Source of the DNA: Fulvivirgaceae bacterium JP3-4
GTDB taxonomy: Bacteria > Bacteroidota > Bacteroidia > Cytophagales > Cyclobacteriaceae
Assembly (NCBI GenBank): GCA_029309925.1
Contig: JARKND010000004.1
Span: 372,001 to 436,000 of the forward strand
Direction: 5' to 3'
Length of the DNA stretch: 64,000 nt
Part shown: positions 48,487 through 58,555 of the stretch, in pieces
Layout: the number at the start of each line of letters is the position of its first letter
How positions within the stretch are numbered: position 1 is the stretch's first letter
Translations under genes and position numbers: made by a program
Notes under the pieces: model-generated
What the model saw: the letters and a program-made list of their open reading frames with translations, nothing else
Told to the model about the DNA's origin: nothing
Database searches by the model: none

Positions 48487-49512
48487 CTAATTTTCTCCTG
48501 ATGGCACTTTGATAGCTCTGCCCGGTGTCACCGGCTCTCCAAAAAAAGGTTTGCCATTTTGCCATGTGAATTTCTGCATTCGCATCGAACGTTCATCGCC
48601 ACAGCCTGCTCCTGGATTTAAATTAGCGTGATACGTTAACCAATCTTCATCTCCGTCTTTTGATTTAAAAAAACTATTGTGTCCTGGACCATACGCAAGT
48701 GCGGCAGCATTCTTAGTAAGAAGGGGTTGATCTGACTTTACCCACGATGATGCATCGAGCAGATTTCCGCTGGTGGCAGACAATAAGCCAATGGAGTATT
48801 CATCGGTCCAGCATCCGCTTGCCGAGTAAGTAATAAAAACGTTGTCGTGAATAAGAAATTGCGGAGCTTCGTTTACTGCCGGAACTCCACCTGCCAATTC
48901 CCATGGCAGCCCGGGTGAAGAAATTTTTATCCTGTCACTTATTGGCGTCAGCGGATCAAGCATTTTAACGATGTAAATATCCTGCCTGATGTTTTCATCT
49001 GACTCCCATCCGGACCAGGCAAAATAATGAACTCCGTTTATCGTTCCGAGCGTTCCGTCAATCGCCCACTTATCTCCGGGCAAAGGAAGTTTACCTTTAT
49101 CAACCCAGGTTCCCTGTAATGGATCGTCCGATGTATTTTCGAGCACCCACATGCGATGATTCTCATTTTTACCATCATCGGCAGCATAGTAAATATACCA
49201 GCGATCGACTACGTAATGAATTTCAGGCGCCCAGATGTTTTTTGAATTTAATCCGGTAGCTGGCGGAGTCCAGATAATTTTGTTTTCAGCCAGCGCAAGG
49301 TCGCTCATCTCCTCCGTAACCAACAGCGTTATGTTATCACCGGTCGTAAACGTGACATAGTATTTCGCACCGCGCTGGAACACCCACGGATCAGGTGACG
49401 AATTCAATACCGGATTCTTAAACGTGTTTGCCTCTACCGGAGGTGGTGTCGGGTCTGACTTTTCCTCACACGAGAAAACTAAAAACAAAAAGAAAAATAA
49501 GACAACTCGCAT
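48487..49512 (-). CDS. GH43-family lipoprotein, arabinanase/arabinofuranosidase type
   Basis: 341 residues from ATG 49512, which begins the lipoprotein signal (MRVVLFFFLFLVFSC, Cys15); the earlier start at 49539 falls in the terminator hairpin. GH43 residues: base in LNSSPDPWVFQRGAKYYVTF, modulator near DKWAIDGTLGTINGVHYFAW, acid in VPAVNEAPQFLIHDNVFITY. PGHNSFFKSKDGDEDWLTYH follows as in arabinan-active members. Follows the SusD terminator by 18 bp, so it needs its own promoter or read-through. Likely the surface enzyme of this locus. Confidence 0.9.
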   Translation of the reverse strand: MRVVLFFFLFLVFSCEEKSDPTPPPVEANTFKNPVLNSSPDPWVFQRGAKYYVTFTTGDNITLLVTEEMSDLALAENKIIWTPPATGLNSKNIWAPEIHYVVDRWYIYYAADDGKNENHRMWVLENTSDDPLQGTWVDKGKLPLPGDKWAIDGTLGTINGVHYFAWSGWESDENIRQDIYIVKMLDPLTPISDRIKISSPGLPWELAGGVPAVNEAPQFLIHDNVFITYSASGCWTDEYSIGLLSATSGNLLDASSWVKSDQPLLTKNAAALAYGPGHNSFFKSKDGDEDWLTYHANLNPGAGCGDERSMRMQKFTWQNGKPFFGEPVTPGRAIKVPSGEN

Positions 49513-49522
49513 CTGCTGTGAA

Positions 49523-49557
49523 TATAAAAAAGAAGGCACCAGTTGTGATGCCTTCTT
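49523..49557 (-). terminator. Strong intrinsic terminator after SusD
   Basis: AAGAAGGCA (49530-49538) and TGCCTTCTT (49549-49557) pair perfectly with a 10-base loop; on the minus strand the stem is followed by a run of Ts. It ends the sigma/FecR/SusC/SusD unit about 10 bp beyond the SusD stop. Confidence 0.88.
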
Positions 49558-49567
49558 ACAACGTTAC

Positions 49568-51097
49568 TTACCAGTTTGTATTTTGGTCGAGCTTCGGATT
49601 GATATCAATTTCCTGTTGAGGGATCGGAAGCAATTCATGCTTTCCCACAACAAAATTTGCAAATGCCGGGTCTCTGACGGCAAGGCCCGGACCGAGATCT
49701 CCCCAGCGCGCCAGATCGTTCCAGCGGTGACCTTCACCAGACAATTCTGTAATCCGCTCATGTTTGATCTGGTCAAGAAATTGTGGCTGAGTCAGCCCTG
49801 GTTTTGCTGCGGTGAGTGTTGGCAGCCCGGCTCTTTGCCGTACGCGATCAACGTACTGGTAAGCAGCTGCTGTACTGCCAGTAGCATTCAACGATTCAGC
49901 GTACATCAACAGCACATCGGCATAGCGTATATACCTCCAGTTGTTTGGTGAATTGTATCCTTCAAAATTCTTCCAATGATCGTTCTGAAATTTTCTGAAC
50001 CATACACGATTATTGCCTGGACCATACCGCTGCGTGAATGTCTGGCCGTAAACCATCGTTGCACCGGGACCAGCAGGATCTGTAAAATCAAAGAGGAGTG
50101 AATTCGCCAGTCGCGGGTCGCGCTGACCACCGGTTGTCGTTTCGGTAAACTCATTGGTGAGCCAGCGATGTGCTTCACCATCTGACCAACCCACTCCGCT
50201 CGGGCCAAAGAATTGCGCTATTGAGGTTCCGTAGTTGAGATTGTCGGGTCTTCCCATATCAGTGTCATCATCGTGATTTTCACCGGCATTCAACTCAAAC
50301 TGCCACTCGAAAACCGACTCTACGTTATTTTCCGTGCTGATCATGAAGTTGTCGCGATGAGAAGGCGTCAGATTGTAAAGGGCTTTACCCGGCCCTTCGA
50401 CCAGCCATTGCAAGGGAACCAGAGCGCTTGTATAATCGCGCTGCTGCATGTGTGCCTTGGCAAGCAAAGCATACGCTGCACCTTGTGTTGCACGACCTTT
50501 GTCCGGTGCCGCATAGGTTGTCGGCAATGCGGTGGCGGCTTCTGAAAGATCCTGTTCGATCTGTGCCCAGATCACATCCATGCCGGCCGTTGCAGGCTTG
50601 TCTTCAGGTGTAGACGTCTGGAGCATCAGCGGTACGTTTCCCCAGAGCGAAACAAGATTGTAATAAAACAGTGCACGCAGGAATTTCGCTTCTCCGATCA
50701 CGCGTTGCTTCATCGTTTCATCCATATCGATCTTCGGAACATTGTCCAGTACCTGGTTTGCACGAAACACGCCTACATAAAGATCCTTCCAGATGTCATA
50801 AGCACCCCAGAAATTATAATCGGTGATGATAAACTGATCCATATTGTTTACGATCTCTGTTGCGGGGCTTGTGCTTCTTCCTTCATCCGAACGAACAATA
50901 TAGTAGAATGGCATCCACCGCGAGATTGCGCCACGATGCAACGTACTGTATACTGCATTCACACCTGCAACCGCATCGCCACCATTTTTCCAGAACGCTT
51001 CCACGGTGGCTGCATTCGGATTAACGATATCGAGGTCCCGTTCACAGCTTGTACTAACAAAGCTGGCCAGAATTGAAAGTATTATTATTTTTTTCAT
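49568..51097 (-). CDS. SusD/RagB-family lipoprotein
   Basis: 509 residues, signal MKKIIILSILASFVSTSC with Cys18 lipidated. Standard SusD composition: N-terminal SusD-like part (NPNAATVEAFWKNGGDAVAG), then the C-terminal RagB/SusD domain with GGQRDPRLANSLLFDF and NNWRYIRYADVLLMYAESLN, and ending LLPIPQQEIDINPKLDQNTN. Binds the glycan at the surface for the SusC upstream. The SusC stop is 14 bp away. Confidence 0.95.
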   Translation of the reverse strand: MKKIIILSILASFVSTSCERDLDIVNPNAATVEAFWKNGGDAVAGVNAVYSTLHRGAISRWMPFYYIVRSDEGRSTSPATEIVNNMDQFIITDYNFWGAYDIWKDLYVGVFRANQVLDNVPKIDMDETMKQRVIGEAKFLRALFYYNLVSLWGNVPLMLQTSTPEDKPATAGMDVIWAQIEQDLSEAATALPTTYAAPDKGRATQGAAYALLAKAHMQQRDYTSALVPLQWLVEGPGKALYNLTPSHRDNFMISTENNVESVFEWQFELNAGENHDDDTDMGRPDNLNYGTSIAQFFGPSGVGWSDGEAHRWLTNEFTETTTGGQRDPRLANSLLFDFTDPAGPGATMVYGQTFTQRYGPGNNRVWFRKFQNDHWKNFEGYNSPNNWRYIRYADVLLMYAESLNATGSTAAAYQYVDRVRQRAGLPTLTAAKPGLTQPQFLDQIKHERITELSGEGHRWNDLARWGDLGPGLAVRDPAFANFVVGKHELLPIPQQEIDINPKLDQNTNW

Positions 51098-51110
51098 AGT
51101 TGAAGCCCTG

Positions 51111-54100
51111 TTAAAATTCCAAATTCAGTCCGAGAGAAATAACGCGGCTTGCCGGCCAGTTTCCATTGTCCAGTCCACGCTCATACAATCCCGATCCAAC
51201 CACGTCAGGATCCAGACCGGTATATTTTGTGATCGTAAACAGATTCTGTGCGCTAACGAAGAAACGCGCGTTGAGCAGACTCGCCTTTGACACCAGGTTT
51301 GCTGGCAACCTGTAACCAAGTTCGATGTTGCGTAAACGGAAATATGAACCGTTTTCCAGCCAGCGTTCACTGTCGCCACGGTTGTTCTCTACAATGCCTT
51401 GTTCCGTATCCCGACCCAGTCTCGGATCACTTGTTCCTGTGTTGCTTTCCGTCCACGGACTGATTTCGCTTCTGAAGTTTGTATGCTGATATCCATCGAG
51501 CACATGCCGGACGTCATTGTAGATCTTGTAACCGAACACTCCGACAAACTGAACATTTAAGTTGAATTGCATGTAGGATGCATTGAACTGCATCCCGGTT
51601 TGCAGCTTCGGCCACGGTGATCCGACAAAGTCACGATCTTCCGCGTTGATTGCGCCATCATTATTTTTGTCGATGTACTTTACATCCCCAGGCTTCGCGA
51701 ACGGCTGAATAACTGTTCCGTTTGAACTTCTGTATGCATCAACCTCCGCTTGCGTCTGAAACAATCCATTTGTTCTGAGCAGATACCACTCGCCAAGTGA
51801 ACGTCCTACCTTTGTTCTTGTGTTGCCGATCTGGATGTAGTCAATTCCTTCTCCGCGATTACCAACATCCTCAACGGTGTTCTTAATCGTTGTTGCATTC
51901 GCAGAAATATCCCACTTCAAATTGCGAACACTGTTCCGATAGGTCGCGGCAATTTCAAATCCGGTGTTCCGTACTGATCCGGCATTTACAAACGGATTCC
52001 CGCCAAGGTTACCAAGATATCCTGCTACAGGCAATTGCAGCAGCGCACCTTTAGAAAGTGAGTTGTATGCTTCAATTGATAGCGTGATCCGATTTTCAAG
52101 GAACCCGGCATCAAGTCCGATGTTTTTTACAATACGTTCCTCCCATTTCAGATCCGGGTTGGCAAGTTGCGCCTGGGTGATGCCTACGTATGGTCTCTGG
52201 TCTGTGCCAAAAACCGCGCGTGGTGCATTGTTAATGTATGCCGTGTAGTCCCACGACCCGAGTGGCACGATGCCGAGTTCCCCGTAAGAAGCGTGGATCT
52301 TCAGATCATTCAGCACCTCAAGGTTATAAAAGCTCTCTTCGCTGATTCTCCACGCAAGTGCTTCCGAATGAAACACACCTGTTCTGAAATTCTCACCGAA
52401 CCGTGAGTCCTGGTCCACTCGTCCTGTTAACGTCAGCAGGTATTTGTCTTTGTAAGAATAATTTGCACGACCTAAATATCCAAAGATCCTGTAGTCCACC
52501 GGAACACCACCGCTGGAAGTAGCCACACCGTTGGCAGAGCCAATCGTAGTCATGTACTGACCGTTGTATACCTGAAGGTCAGTTCTTCCTGCCGAAGTAG
52601 ATTCGCGTGTGGTGTGCTGCTGACTAATTCCAACTACACCATTGATACGATGCGCTCCGAACTCTTTGTTGAAATTAAGCGTGTGCTCAAATAATGTGCT
52701 GAGAAAACGCGAGCGCTCTTCATCAATGGAACTGGGTTTAGGCGCGCCATTGAACTGCCACACTCCTACCTTGCGCAAGGTCTTGTTAAAATCAAAACTT
52801 ACTTCCGCGCCAACGTTGAATCTGTATTTCAGCCAATCGGCAAGTTTTACATCCAGGTATGTGTTACCTACAAGCTTCGCGTAATTACTTGTGCCAAGGG
52901 AAAGGTTATTTACGGCAACGGGATTGTAAGCATACGTGACAGCATCAACGGTACCGATTCCCCAGCCTTCCGGATTGGTTGCTGAAATATAGGATTGATC
53001 TTTAACAGGAATAACGGGCAACATAATTGCCATGTCGTAGAATGGATTTCCTTCGCGCGGTGTCTTGATATTCGAGTTGGTGAGAACCAGGTTCTCCCCG
53101 AACGTAACACGTCCGCGGGTGGTTGAGCTGTTGATCCTGAGACTTCCACGTCTGAACGAATGGCCGATGAGCACTCCTTCGTTTCTGAAATAACTTCCGG
53201 AGATCAGGTAAGTGCTTGACGTGCCTCCACCGGACAACGTCAGATTATAATCTTCGAGAGAACCTGTTCGGAGCATTTCATCCTGCCAGTTTGTATTTAC
53301 TGAAGGATTAAACGCAGTAGAGACGCTGGGAAGCGGAGTCAGCCCCGAGTTCTGATATTGCTGTGTCTGCGTGGCAGCGAACTCCCGGTTGTCCATGAGA
53401 TCCCACCGCTTCGGAATACTTTGAAAACCATACTTCGCAGAAAAGCCAACTTTTGGTGTTCCTTCTTTGCCTCGTTTAGTAGTAATGATGATCACACCGT
53501 TTGCAGCGCGCGAACCGTAGATCGCTGCAGCAGATGCATCCTTCAGGATCTGGACTGATTCAATGTCATTATTGTTCAATGTTGTGTTAGCATCGGCAAT
53601 CATTCCGTCAATGACATAGAGCGGGTCAGTATTTGTAAAGCTGGCTGCACCCCGGATTTCGATTCGCGACATCTGGCCTGGAGCACCGCCCGAACGGACT
53701 GTCACACCAGGGGCAAGGCCTTGTAAACTTTCTGCAACAGAGGTAGAAGTAACTGCGCCTGCAAGGTTTGGATTCACAACCGAAACTGCCCCGGTTAAAT
53801 CTTTCTTGTCGATCGTTTGATATCCGATCACGACAACTTCGTTGAGCGATGTAACGTCTTCTTTTAAGGTTACTGAAATATTTGTGCGTCCGCCAATGGC
53901 TTCCTCAATGGTTGCATAACCGATAAAAGAAAAGACCAGCACGCCATTATTCATCTGCTCTTCGGATAATTCTAAGCGAAAATCTCCATTTTCATCCGTA
54001 GTAGTTCCGGTGGATGTTCCTTTCAACACAACGTTCACACCGGGTATGGCAACGGCACTGTTATCCGTCACCTTCCCGCTGACGATGGCAAGGTCTATCA

Positions 54101-54482
54101 CTTCGGGTTTAATGGTTTCGTGCCGTTCAACAGGAATAACGGAAATCGTTGTGTTGATCCGTTTGAACTGCAGGCTGCCTTGGAGTGAAAGATCTTTCAG
54201 AATCTCTTTTAAGGAAGTGCTTTCCGTGTAACGCAAATCAAACCGTTTTTGCAGCGATTTAATATCGTCAGTGTAAGCGAACTTAAAATCCGTCTTTCCT
54301 TCTATTTCACGGAGAATGGTAATCAGTTCGGCATTGTCAAGCGTGATAGAAACCTTGACCTGATCGAGTGTCTGACCAGTGGTATTTCCCAGCACAAAAT
54401 TCATGCAAAGCGCCTGGATTATAAAAAGCCGCAATGTGAACCTGGAAATGACCATAAGTAGTCTGGGTAAAACTATTTTCAT
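51111..54482 (-). CDS. SusC-type TonB-dependent transporter with STN signalling domain
   Basis: 1123 residues from ATG 54482 (MKIVLPRLLMVISRFTLRLF); an upstream start at 54509 is less likely because the signal peptide begins at MKIV. Order: signal peptide, STN domain (about 50-105, ILREIEGKTDFKFAYTDDIK), carboxypeptidase-regulatory-like domain (IPGVNVVLKGTSTGTTTDEN), TonB-box-like region (SLNEVVVIGYQTIDKKDLTG), plug (VQILKDASAAAIYGSRAANG), then barrel ending LNLEF. The STN domain contacts FecR in the periplasm, linking ligand uptake to sigma activation. Confidence 0.96.
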   Translation of the reverse strand: MKIVLPRLLMVISRFTLRLFIIQALCMNFVLGNTTGQTLDQVKVSITLDNAELITILREIEGKTDFKFAYTDDIKSLQKRFDLRYTESTSLKEILKDLSLQGSLQFKRINTTISVIPVERHETIKPEVIDLAIVSGKVTDNSAVAIPGVNVVLKGTSTGTTTDENGDFRLELSEEQMNNGVLVFSFIGYATIEEAIGGRTNISVTLKEDVTSLNEVVVIGYQTIDKKDLTGAVSVVNPNLAGAVTSTSVAESLQGLAPGVTVRSGGAPGQMSRIEIRGAASFTNTDPLYVIDGMIADANTTLNNNDIESVQILKDASAAAIYGSRAANGVIIITTKRGKEGTPKVGFSAKYGFQSIPKRWDLMDNREFAATQTQQYQNSGLTPLPSVSTAFNPSVNTNWQDEMLRTGSLEDYNLTLSGGGTSSTYLISGSYFRNEGVLIGHSFRRGSLRINSSTTRGRVTFGENLVLTNSNIKTPREGNPFYDMAIMLPVIPVKDQSYISATNPEGWGIGTVDAVTYAYNPVAVNNLSLGTSNYAKLVGNTYLDVKLADWLKYRFNVGAEVSFDFNKTLRKVGVWQFNGAPKPSSIDEERSRFLSTLFEHTLNFNKEFGAHRINGVVGISQQHTTRESTSAGRTDLQVYNGQYMTTIGSANGVATSSGGVPVDYRIFGYLGRANYSYKDKYLLTLTGRVDQDSRFGENFRTGVFHSEALAWRISEESFYNLEVLNDLKIHASYGELGIVPLGSWDYTAYINNAPRAVFGTDQRPYVGITQAQLANPDLKWEERIVKNIGLDAGFLENRITLSIEAYNSLSKGALLQLPVAGYLGNLGGNPFVNAGSVRNTGFEIAATYRNSVRNLKWDISANATTIKNTVEDVGNRGEGIDYIQIGNTRTKVGRSLGEWYLLRTNGLFQTQAEVDAYRSSNGTVIQPFAKPGDVKYIDKNNDGAINAEDRDFVGSPWPKLQTGMQFNASYMQFNLNVQFVGVFGYKIYNDVRHVLDGYQHTNFRSEISPWTESNTGTSDPRLGRDTEQGIVENNRGDSERWLENGSYFRLRNIELGYRLPANLVSKASLLNARFFVSAQNLFTITKYTGLDPDVVGSGLYERGLDNGNWPASRVISLGLNLEF

Positions 54483-54668
54483 AAGTTTGTAATGGTTTGA
54501 GTGTAGCAATATTTCTCAGACTATAGTCCGGGGTCATTCGCCAAAATGTTCAACCCGGACTATTATTTTTCGCATAGTTAAGGAGGATGACGATTGTTGA
54601 TTGAGGTTGTTGTCATATGATTGGGTTTAAGGTGTCAAAGTCCCAGTTTCAAGTTGCAGGTTGCAGGT
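54483..54668. other. Short intergenic region with word repeats
   Basis: Between FecR and SusC. The stretch 54645-54675 (GTTTCAAGTTGCAGGTTGCA...) is a low-complexity word repeat of the type described at 59.6 kb. The SusC promoter, presumably dependent on the sigma factor upstream, should lie in this gap. Confidence 0.4.
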
Positions 54669-55637
54669 TTAAAGCTTACAACCTTTTCCGTTCAGGGAGA
54701 TATTCTTTTCGTCTTTAAAAATTGCTTTTGCCTTTAGCAGGAACTCAAAACTTTTGATAACGTTCTCGAGCGATTCATCTTTGTATTGGCCCGAGATCGT
54801 GCATGCCTTCAATGCAGAGGATCGAATTTCTATTTTTGCGTCATACCAGTCTCCGAGAATCAAGACAGCTTTTTCAAGCGGGGTTTCACGAAAGACGAGC
54901 ACATTATCTTTCCAGCCAATGAAATCATCCACATTCACTTTCTCCCTTGTAATGACATTTTCGGTATCAACCACTGCCTGGTACCCCGGCTCCATCACTA
55001 CCTCCTGCGCTGGAGAATTTACGTTTACCTTTCCGGTCACAAGCGTCACCGCGACTTGATCATCAGCGGTTGCGTTTACGTTGAATGTTGTGCCGAGGAC
55101 TTTTACCGATGACGACCTTGCCTGCACTGTAAATGGACGTGAAGGATCGTGGGTCACTTCGAAATAGGCCTCACCGCGGAGCGTCACTGCACGACTTTCG
55201 GTGAACGAAGGTGAATATGAAATTGAACTGTTCGCGTTCATATGAACTTTTGTACCGTCAGGCAATTCGAGAACCATTTTTTCACCACGCCTGGTGCTTT
55301 CGGTTTTTACGAAGGCCACATCCTTCTGCTCCACAACAGTTGACTCCATTGCTACACGCTGATATATCCAAAGCGAAAGCATGATCAGCGATACCGCTGC
55401 CGCAGCCTTGAACCATGATTTGAAATAGAATGGGGTTTGTCTTTGCGCAGAGAGGCGTTCATTGATCTTCAGAAAAATCCGTCTCTTTTTATCATTGAGG
55501 CGCTCTGGACCTTCTTCAGGATGTTCGTCAACATAGGAAGCGAAGAATTCATCTACGATCTTCTTTTCTTCCTCCGTTGCTGTGCCATTCAGATACCTGT
55601 CTAAAAGGTGTCGGAATTGTGATTCATTAATGCTCAT
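54669..55637 (-). CDS. FecR-family anti-sigma factor
   Basis: 322 residues from ATG 55637 (MSINESQFRHLLDRYLNGTA). N-terminal cytoplasmic part binds the sigma factor; single membrane helix AAAAVSLIMLSLWIYQRV near 95-112; periplasmic FecR domain (TRRGEKMVLELPDGTKVHMN, SSISYSPSFTESRAVTLRGE) and a DUF4974-like end. Senses the state of the STN domain of SusC and releases or activates the sigma factor. Starts 64 bp after the sigma gene. Confidence 0.94.
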   Translation of the reverse strand: MSINESQFRHLLDRYLNGTATEEEKKIVDEFFASYVDEHPEEGPERLNDKKRRIFLKINERLSAQRQTPFYFKSWFKAAAAVSLIMLSLWIYQRVAMESTVVEQKDVAFVKTESTRRGEKMVLELPDGTKVHMNANSSISYSPSFTESRAVTLRGEAYFEVTHDPSRPFTVQARSSSVKVLGTTFNVNATADDQVAVTLVTGKVNVNSPAQEVVMEPGYQAVVDTENVITREKVNVDDFIGWKDNVLVFRETPLEKAVLILGDWYDAKIEIRSSALKACTISGQYKDESLENVIKSFEFLLKAKAIFKDEKNISLNGKGCKL

Positions 55638-55701
55638 GTACCTATAGGTTGCACACGATTGCACTATCCCCTATGCGAGGAAAAAATAAATGCCGGAAAC
55701 T

Positions 55702-56268
55702 TTAGAGTGTGAATAGAAAGAACAGTACAGCAGACTGTTCCACAGTGGTTCGCAGCACCTTCAATGCTTTTGTGATTTGATTCTCCACAGTCTTGGGAGA
55801 GATATTGAGCTGCGCGGCAATTGTCTTGTTGGAAAGCAATTGAAAACGGCTGAGGTAAAAAACTTCCCGGCATTTCTCGGGCAACGCAGAAATTACTTTC
55901 TGAAGCATCTGCTCCATTTCCTGCGCCTCAAATTCATCCTCTACGATATTCGCGAAGATGACCTTATTCATTCGTTCGAGATGTTTCTCGCTGATCCTGC
56001 CTGCACGCAGTTGCATAAAGCACTGGTACTTCACAGACTGATATAGATATGCTTTCAGACTGTCGATCTGCCGCCCGCCACCATGCTCATAAAAAGATAC
56101 AAAGACCTCCTGCACCACATCCTCCGCTTTCGCTTCATCCTGAAGTATCCGCAGGGCTAGCCGATACAGCTCTTTCCAGTATCGTTCATACACCAACTCA
56201 AACGCGTGCTTGTTGCCACTCGCAAAGAGCTGCAATAGCTTCTGATCGGAAACTTCGGTCACGTGCAT
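55702..56268 (-). CDS. ECF-type RNA polymerase sigma factor (FecI-like)
   Basis: 188 residues from ATG 56268 (MHVTEVSDQKLLQLFASGNK). Region 2 contains VYERYWKELYRLALRILQDE and AKAEDVVQEVFVSFYEHGG; region 4 contains ALPEKCREVFYLSRFQLLSN and KTIAAQLNISPKTVENQITK. Directs transcription of the SusC/SusD genes when freed by FecR. First gene of the operon. Confidence 0.95.
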   Translation of the reverse strand: MHVTEVSDQKLLQLFASGNKHAFELVYERYWKELYRLALRILQDEAKAEDVVQEVFVSFYEHGGGRQIDSLKAYLYQSVKYQCFMQLRAGRISEKHLERMNKVIFANIVEDEFEAQEMEQMLQKVISALPEKCREVFYLSRFQLLSNKTIAAQLNISPKTVENQITKALKVLRTTVEQSAVLFFLFTL

Positions 56269-56544
56269 AAGGTGAATGTACCATAAGTTAGACAAAAGGG
56301 CGATTAAAGAGATTTAAATCGATAGAAATGTGTTTTTCGAGTGGGAGACGGGTAAAAAAATACACAGGCCCGCATGCTTTGCATAAGTGGTGAAGGAATC
56401 AATCCTGTGAGTAACTTTTAAGTGCCAACTTCTATTCTTGGAAGTCATCACAAAGCTGGGGAAGGCTCCAGTTCAACATCTGGCCATTCAACCGGAAAGC
56501 CTCGATTTCCATGCTGTCGTAGAATGCACGAGCTGTCGAAATTA

Positions 56545-57783
56545 TCAGTTGGCACGGGCAATCGCGTCCAGCCTCCTCAATAATGGCGGATGCGAATAAT
56601 GAAAGAACACATACCAGGGATGCGGATAAAGATTGCTCAGCGAATCAACAGACAATCGCTTCAAGGCTTCCGCTAATGCGGGGCCACTGTAAGTCTCACG
56701 AGCGTAGGCATCAGCTTCGAATTCGTTCTTGCGGCTGTACATGCTCATAAACAAGCCGGTAATTCCTGAAATCGGTGCAAAGAGGATCGTGAAGACGATC
56801 AGGTTGAGGTGAATGGCCTGCTGTGTGCCACCCAGTGCGAGCGAAAGATTTTCATTGTATACCATCAGCGAAAGCACAAACAACATGAAAAACACCTGGA
56901 TGATCGACAACACAAATCCCCATACGATGTGCTTCTTCTTAAAATGTCCAACCTCGTGGGCCAGAACGGCCACCAGCTCTTCCGTTGTGTGTCGCTGGAT
57001 CAGGGTATCGTATAACACGATCTTTTTCTTCTTCCCTATTCCTGAAAAGAAAGCATTGGCTTTATTGGAGCGCTTCGAACCATCGATGACAAAAATGTTG
57101 TCGAGTGGAAATTTCACTTTTGCAGAAAACGTCTCGATTGCGGTCTTCAATTCTCCATCAGGTAATGGCGTGAGCTTGTTGAACAAAGGCAGGATCAGCG
57201 ATGTGTAAACCATGTTCATGAAGAAAATGAATGCCGCAGCAATCAGGGCAAACCAGATCCAGAATGACGGACCGATCGCCTGGATAAGATATATCAGCAA
57301 TGCCAGCAACGGAGCACCGATGATTGCACCGAGAAGGTATCCTTTTATCTTATCAACAAAGAATGTTTTTAACGTAGTCTTGTTGAACCCGTACTTCTCT
57401 TCGATTACAAACACAGAATACAGTTGGAAGGGTATTGTAAGAATGTCGGAAGCAATGGCCAGGATCCCAAAGAATGCAAGTGCGAGCAAAATTTCATTTC
57501 CGATAATCGGCCGAAGAACAGAATCCAGCCAGCCAAAGCCGCCTGCAATCAGCATCACCATCGACAATAGAAAACTGAAACCAGAGGTGATAAATCCAAA
57601 GCGCGACAATTCTTTGTGGTACTCCAGTGACTTCACATATTTAGTCCGATCGTAGAATGTTGCAATGTCGTCCGGAATATCCGTTCGCTGTGCTTTGAGA
57701 TTGATGTAGTCGAGGAACTCACCGAAGAGGTAACTGACAACAGAGATAGCGATGATGATGTAAAGAATTGTCTGAGGAGCCAT
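56545..57783 (-). CDS. M48-family CAAX-type zinc protease (Ste24/HtpX-like membrane metalloprotease)
   Basis: 412 residues with about six to seven membrane segments. Zinc site HEVGHFKKKH at about residue 280, third ligand Glu in RKNEFEADAYARET. The arrangement of an N-terminal membrane domain and catalytic domain between membrane helices matches Ste24-type proteases. Degrades or processes membrane proteins at the inner membrane. 276 bp upstream, as far as the sigma-factor gene, show no gene. Confidence 0.93.
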   Translation of the reverse strand: MAPQTILYIIIAISVVSYLFGEFLDYINLKAQRTDIPDDIATFYDRTKYVKSLEYHKELSRFGFITSGFSFLLSMVMLIAGGFGWLDSVLRPIIGNEILLALAFFGILAIASDILTIPFQLYSVFVIEEKYGFNKTTLKTFFVDKIKGYLLGAIIGAPLLALLIYLIQAIGPSFWIWFALIAAAFIFFMNMVYTSLILPLFNKLTPLPDGELKTAIETFSAKVKFPLDNIFVIDGSKRSNKANAFFSGIGKKKKIVLYDTLIQRHTTEELVAVLAHEVGHFKKKHIVWGFVLSIIQVFFMLFVLSLMVYNENLSLALGGTQQAIHLNLIVFTILFAPISGITGLFMSMYSRKNEFEADAYARETYSGPALAEALKRLSVDSLSNLYPHPWYVFFHYSHPPLLRRLDAIARAN

Positions 57784-57836
57784 AGCAACAATTCTACAAA
57801 AATTATTCGGGATTAGTTCAACCGACCGACAGCTCG

Positions 57837-58553
57837 CTAGCGCTTGAAAAGCTTGTTTCCGAGGATGTGGTTTACCACCTCATCTTTCAACGTGCGGCTG
57901 ATCGGAATCCGGGCCTGCCCCATCAGGATTTCGTTGCCCTCAATGGCCTTAACCTGTGGAATAGAAACAATATATGACTTATGAACCTTCATGAACTGCT
58001 CTTTCGGCAACTGGTGTTCCAGGCTCGTCATGGTGATGTACGTGATGAGTTTCCGCGTAAGCGTGTGAATGACGGCATAATTCTGAAGGCCTTCGATGAA
58101 CGTGACCTCGTTGAAGTAGATCTTTTCAAACTTGCTGTCACACTTCACGAAGAAGTGATCTTCTGCAACCTTATCGCTGCCATGAGATTTCTTTAAGCAA
58201 TGTAGGTCGAATGCCTTTTGTGCGGCCTTCAGAAAACGTTCGAACGTGATGGGCTTCATCAGATAATCAACCACATCGAGGGCATAGCCTTCCAACGCAT
58301 ATTCGGAATAGGCAGTTGTAAAAATGACAAGCGGGGGATTCTTCAGCGTCTTCAGAAGATCTATTCCCGTGAGCTTCGGCATTTGAATGTCGAGGAAAAG
58401 TAAATCCACCGGATGCTGATTCAACATCGCAGTTGCCTTCAACGCATTTTCACACTGGCCCACCAGGTTCAGAAATTCAACTTCCCTGACGTACTCTTCA
58501 AGTCCCTTTCGCGCAACCGGCTCGTCATCTACAATCAGACAATTTAATTGCAT
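57837..58553 (-). CDS. LytTR-family response regulator
   Basis: 238 residues. Receiver domain at 1-120 with the phosphoacceptor Asp in DLLFLDIQMPKLTGIDLLKT and Lys in YLMKPITFERFL; LytTR DNA-binding domain at about 135-238 (KIYFNEVTFIEGLQNYAVIH, KEQFMKVHKSYIVSIPQVKA). Paired with the kinase 2 bp upstream. Bacteroidota LytTR systems commonly control cell-surface or stress genes. Confidence 0.95.
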   Translation of the reverse strand: MQLNCLIVDDEPVARKGLEEYVREVEFLNLVGQCENALKATAMLNQHPVDLLFLDIQMPKLTGIDLLKTLKNPPLVIFTTAYSEYALEGYALDVVDYLMKPITFERFLKAAQKAFDLHCLKKSHGSDKVAEDHFFVKCDSKFEKIYFNEVTFIEGLQNYAVIHTLTRKLITYITMTSLEHQLPKEQFMKVHKSYIVSIPQVKAIEGNEILMGQARIPISRTLKDEVVNHILGNKLFKR

Positions 58554-58555
58554 AA

